NCBI RefSeq assembly: GCF_016587415.1
Contig: NZ_BNJI01000003.1
Location: 2,003,905 to 2,067,904 of the forward strand
DNA: 64,000 nucleotides
Reading direction: 5' to 3'
Origin: Ktedonobacter sp. SOSP1-85
GTDB lineage: Bacteria > Chloroflexota > Ktedonobacteria > Ktedonobacterales > Ktedonobacteraceae
The notes beneath the pieces were generated by a model, which had not been told where the DNA came from, searched no databases, and was given only the letters and a program-made list of their open reading frames with translations. The position numbers were made by a program, and so were the translations under genes. This document shows positions 63,339 through 64,000 of this stretch, in pieces. Position 1 is the stretch's first letter, and every line of letters starts with the position of its first letter.

Positions 63339-64000
63339 ATGGCGGCGATCTTAGGCTGGGTGCAGCGGCGCTGGAACGAGGTCTTGGAACCAGTGGTGAG
63401 CCGTGCAACGGTGGACCAGGAGGCACAGTTGCGCGAGGTGTGGGAACGTGAACTGGACTGGTGGAAGCACGAGCGGGGGCTGGCGGGCGATTCGTTGCGC
63501 AAACCGATCACGCAGGTGCGGCACTTGATCAAAGGGCTGCCTGTCACGGAGGAGAATAGCTGGGAGAATCCGCGGACGGGGGAGCCAGAGCATATCGGGC
63601 TGCGGGTGTTCAACCTCTCGGAGGGGGAGTGGGTGCAGATGAATGCGCGTACGCAGGGCGTGACGCAGGATCGACTCACGCAGCAGGTGTTACTGAAGGA
63701 CCCAGATGCGTTGGTCGAGCGGGCCTTGTCGTTATTATTTTCGCCGGAGTGGTCCGACCTGGTCGTGGGCATCGCGGTGTGTACGGGTCGTCGGCTGGCC
63801 GAGATCATGAAGACGGGACGCTTCACGGTGAAGGAGGCGTCGACGGTGTGGTTTGAGGGGCAGGTGAAGGGAAGAGGGCGCGAGCCAGAGCGCTATGAGA
63901 TCCCGACGCTGGTGCGGGCGTTCCTGGTGGTGGAGGCGGCGCAGCGTTTGCGTGGGCTGGTAGACACCATGGGCCTGGAGATCGAGCAGGTGAGCCAGAA
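63339..64000 (+). CDS. Protelomerase (telomere resolvase)-like protein, partial
   Basis: 220 codons, open at the window edge. ALSLLFSPEWSDLVVGIAVC then TGRRLAEIMKTGRF, with VWFEGQVKGRGREPERYEIP and TLVRAFLVVEA, follows the catalytic core of protelomerases, the tyrosine-recombinase-like enzymes that cut replicated telomere palindromes and reseal hairpin ends. Arg151/152 in TGRR would be the first catalytic Arg and Lys177 the beta-hairpin Lys; the later Arg, His and Tyr lie outside. The 130-residue N-terminal part (WWKHERGLAGDSLRKPI...) would be the helical DNA-clamping domain. ATG at 63339 has AAGGAGG nine bases upstream. An ordinary tyrosine recombinase is the alternative. Confidence 0.68.
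   Translation, partial: MAAILGWVQRRWNEVLEPVVSRATVDQEAQLREVWERELDWWKHERGLAGDSLRKPITQVRHLIKGLPVTEENSWENPRTGEPEHIGLRVFNLSEGEWVQMNARTQGVTQDRLTQQVLLKDPDALVERALSLLFSPEWSDLVVGIAVCTGRRLAEIMKTGRFTVKEASTVWFEGQVKGRGREPERYEIPTLVRAFLVVEAAQRLRGLVDTMGLEIEQVSQ

Overview
The window looks like an accessory-rich stretch of a Ktedonobacteria-type (Chloroflexota) chromosome or large replicon. This is an inference from gene style, not a database match. The signs are WD40 proteins built on AWSPDG repeats, an XRE / NB-ARC / TPR regulator, ISKra4-type and many IS6-type transposases, several group II introns, and a very high density of broken genes. Host genes sit as short islands between insertion sequences.

Layout: 1-4.4 kb holds a divergent oxidoreductase / MocR regulator pair, an oxidoreductase stub, an NmrA-like protein and a frameshifted GNAT. 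4.3-10.2 kb is a scrapyard of a broken membrane gene, IS66 and ISKra4 remnants, one apparently complete group II intron with its RT-HNH protein, and a second, decayed intron abutting it. 10.3-11.8 kb has a TetR regulator with a perfect palindromic operator next to a DUF308 membrane protein. 11.8-13.1 kb is dense in inverted repeats: a long hairpin, a 110-bp MITE-like element with 8-bp target repeats, and an 872-bp element with 65-bp IS21-like ends whose only clear gene is a VOC-fold protein. 13.6-16.1 kb holds two small genes, an IS6 element and a truncated duplicate of the 25-kb regulator. 16.9-25 kb is a host island read mostly from the minus strand: cation/proton antiporter, FAD-FHA fusion, WD40 protein, TPM-like protein, zinc-ribbon/WD40 protein, DinB. 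25.1-31.1 kb holds the XRE-NB-ARC-TPR regulator, a zinc-finger IS6 element and an S9 peptidase that may be read from a hybrid promoter formed by that IS.

31-43.5 kb is again IS-rich (IS6, IS256, intact ISKra4, IS1634 scraps) and includes an ORF-less group II intron abutting an IS256 gene, a membrane protein, a frameshifted ATP-grasp-like gene, an A+T-rich orphan, a response regulator and a VOC protein. 43.6-46.7 kb is a tight redox cluster: DUF6510 zinc ribbon, ferredoxin-reductase-like flavoprotein and molybdopterin oxidoreductase overlap one another, with a RclA/MerA-like disulfide reductase upstream. 47-50.5 kb has a response-regulator fragment cut by a palindrome-ended repeat, a hypothetical gene, a cupin and truncated IS6 copies. 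51.4-57.1 kb is a PadR-controlled operon with two DUF1048 proteins and two ABC transporter systems, resembling operons known from Firmicutes. 57.2-62 kb has Tn3 and Uma2 fragments, IS6 elements, two small secreted proteins and the 3' end of a tRNA beside a 23-bp perfect hairpin.

The last 2 kb is different: a G+C-rich membrane-anchored protein, a repeat with perfect 18-bp inverted ends, and, running off the edge, an ORF that reads like a protelomerase (telomere resolvase). That is the observation most worth following, because it would imply a linear, hairpin-ended replicon or a phage/plasmid in this lineage.

Several genes are broken by single-base length changes, many in short homopolymers. 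Either the region is decaying or the assembly carries indel errors; the sequence alone cannot decide.
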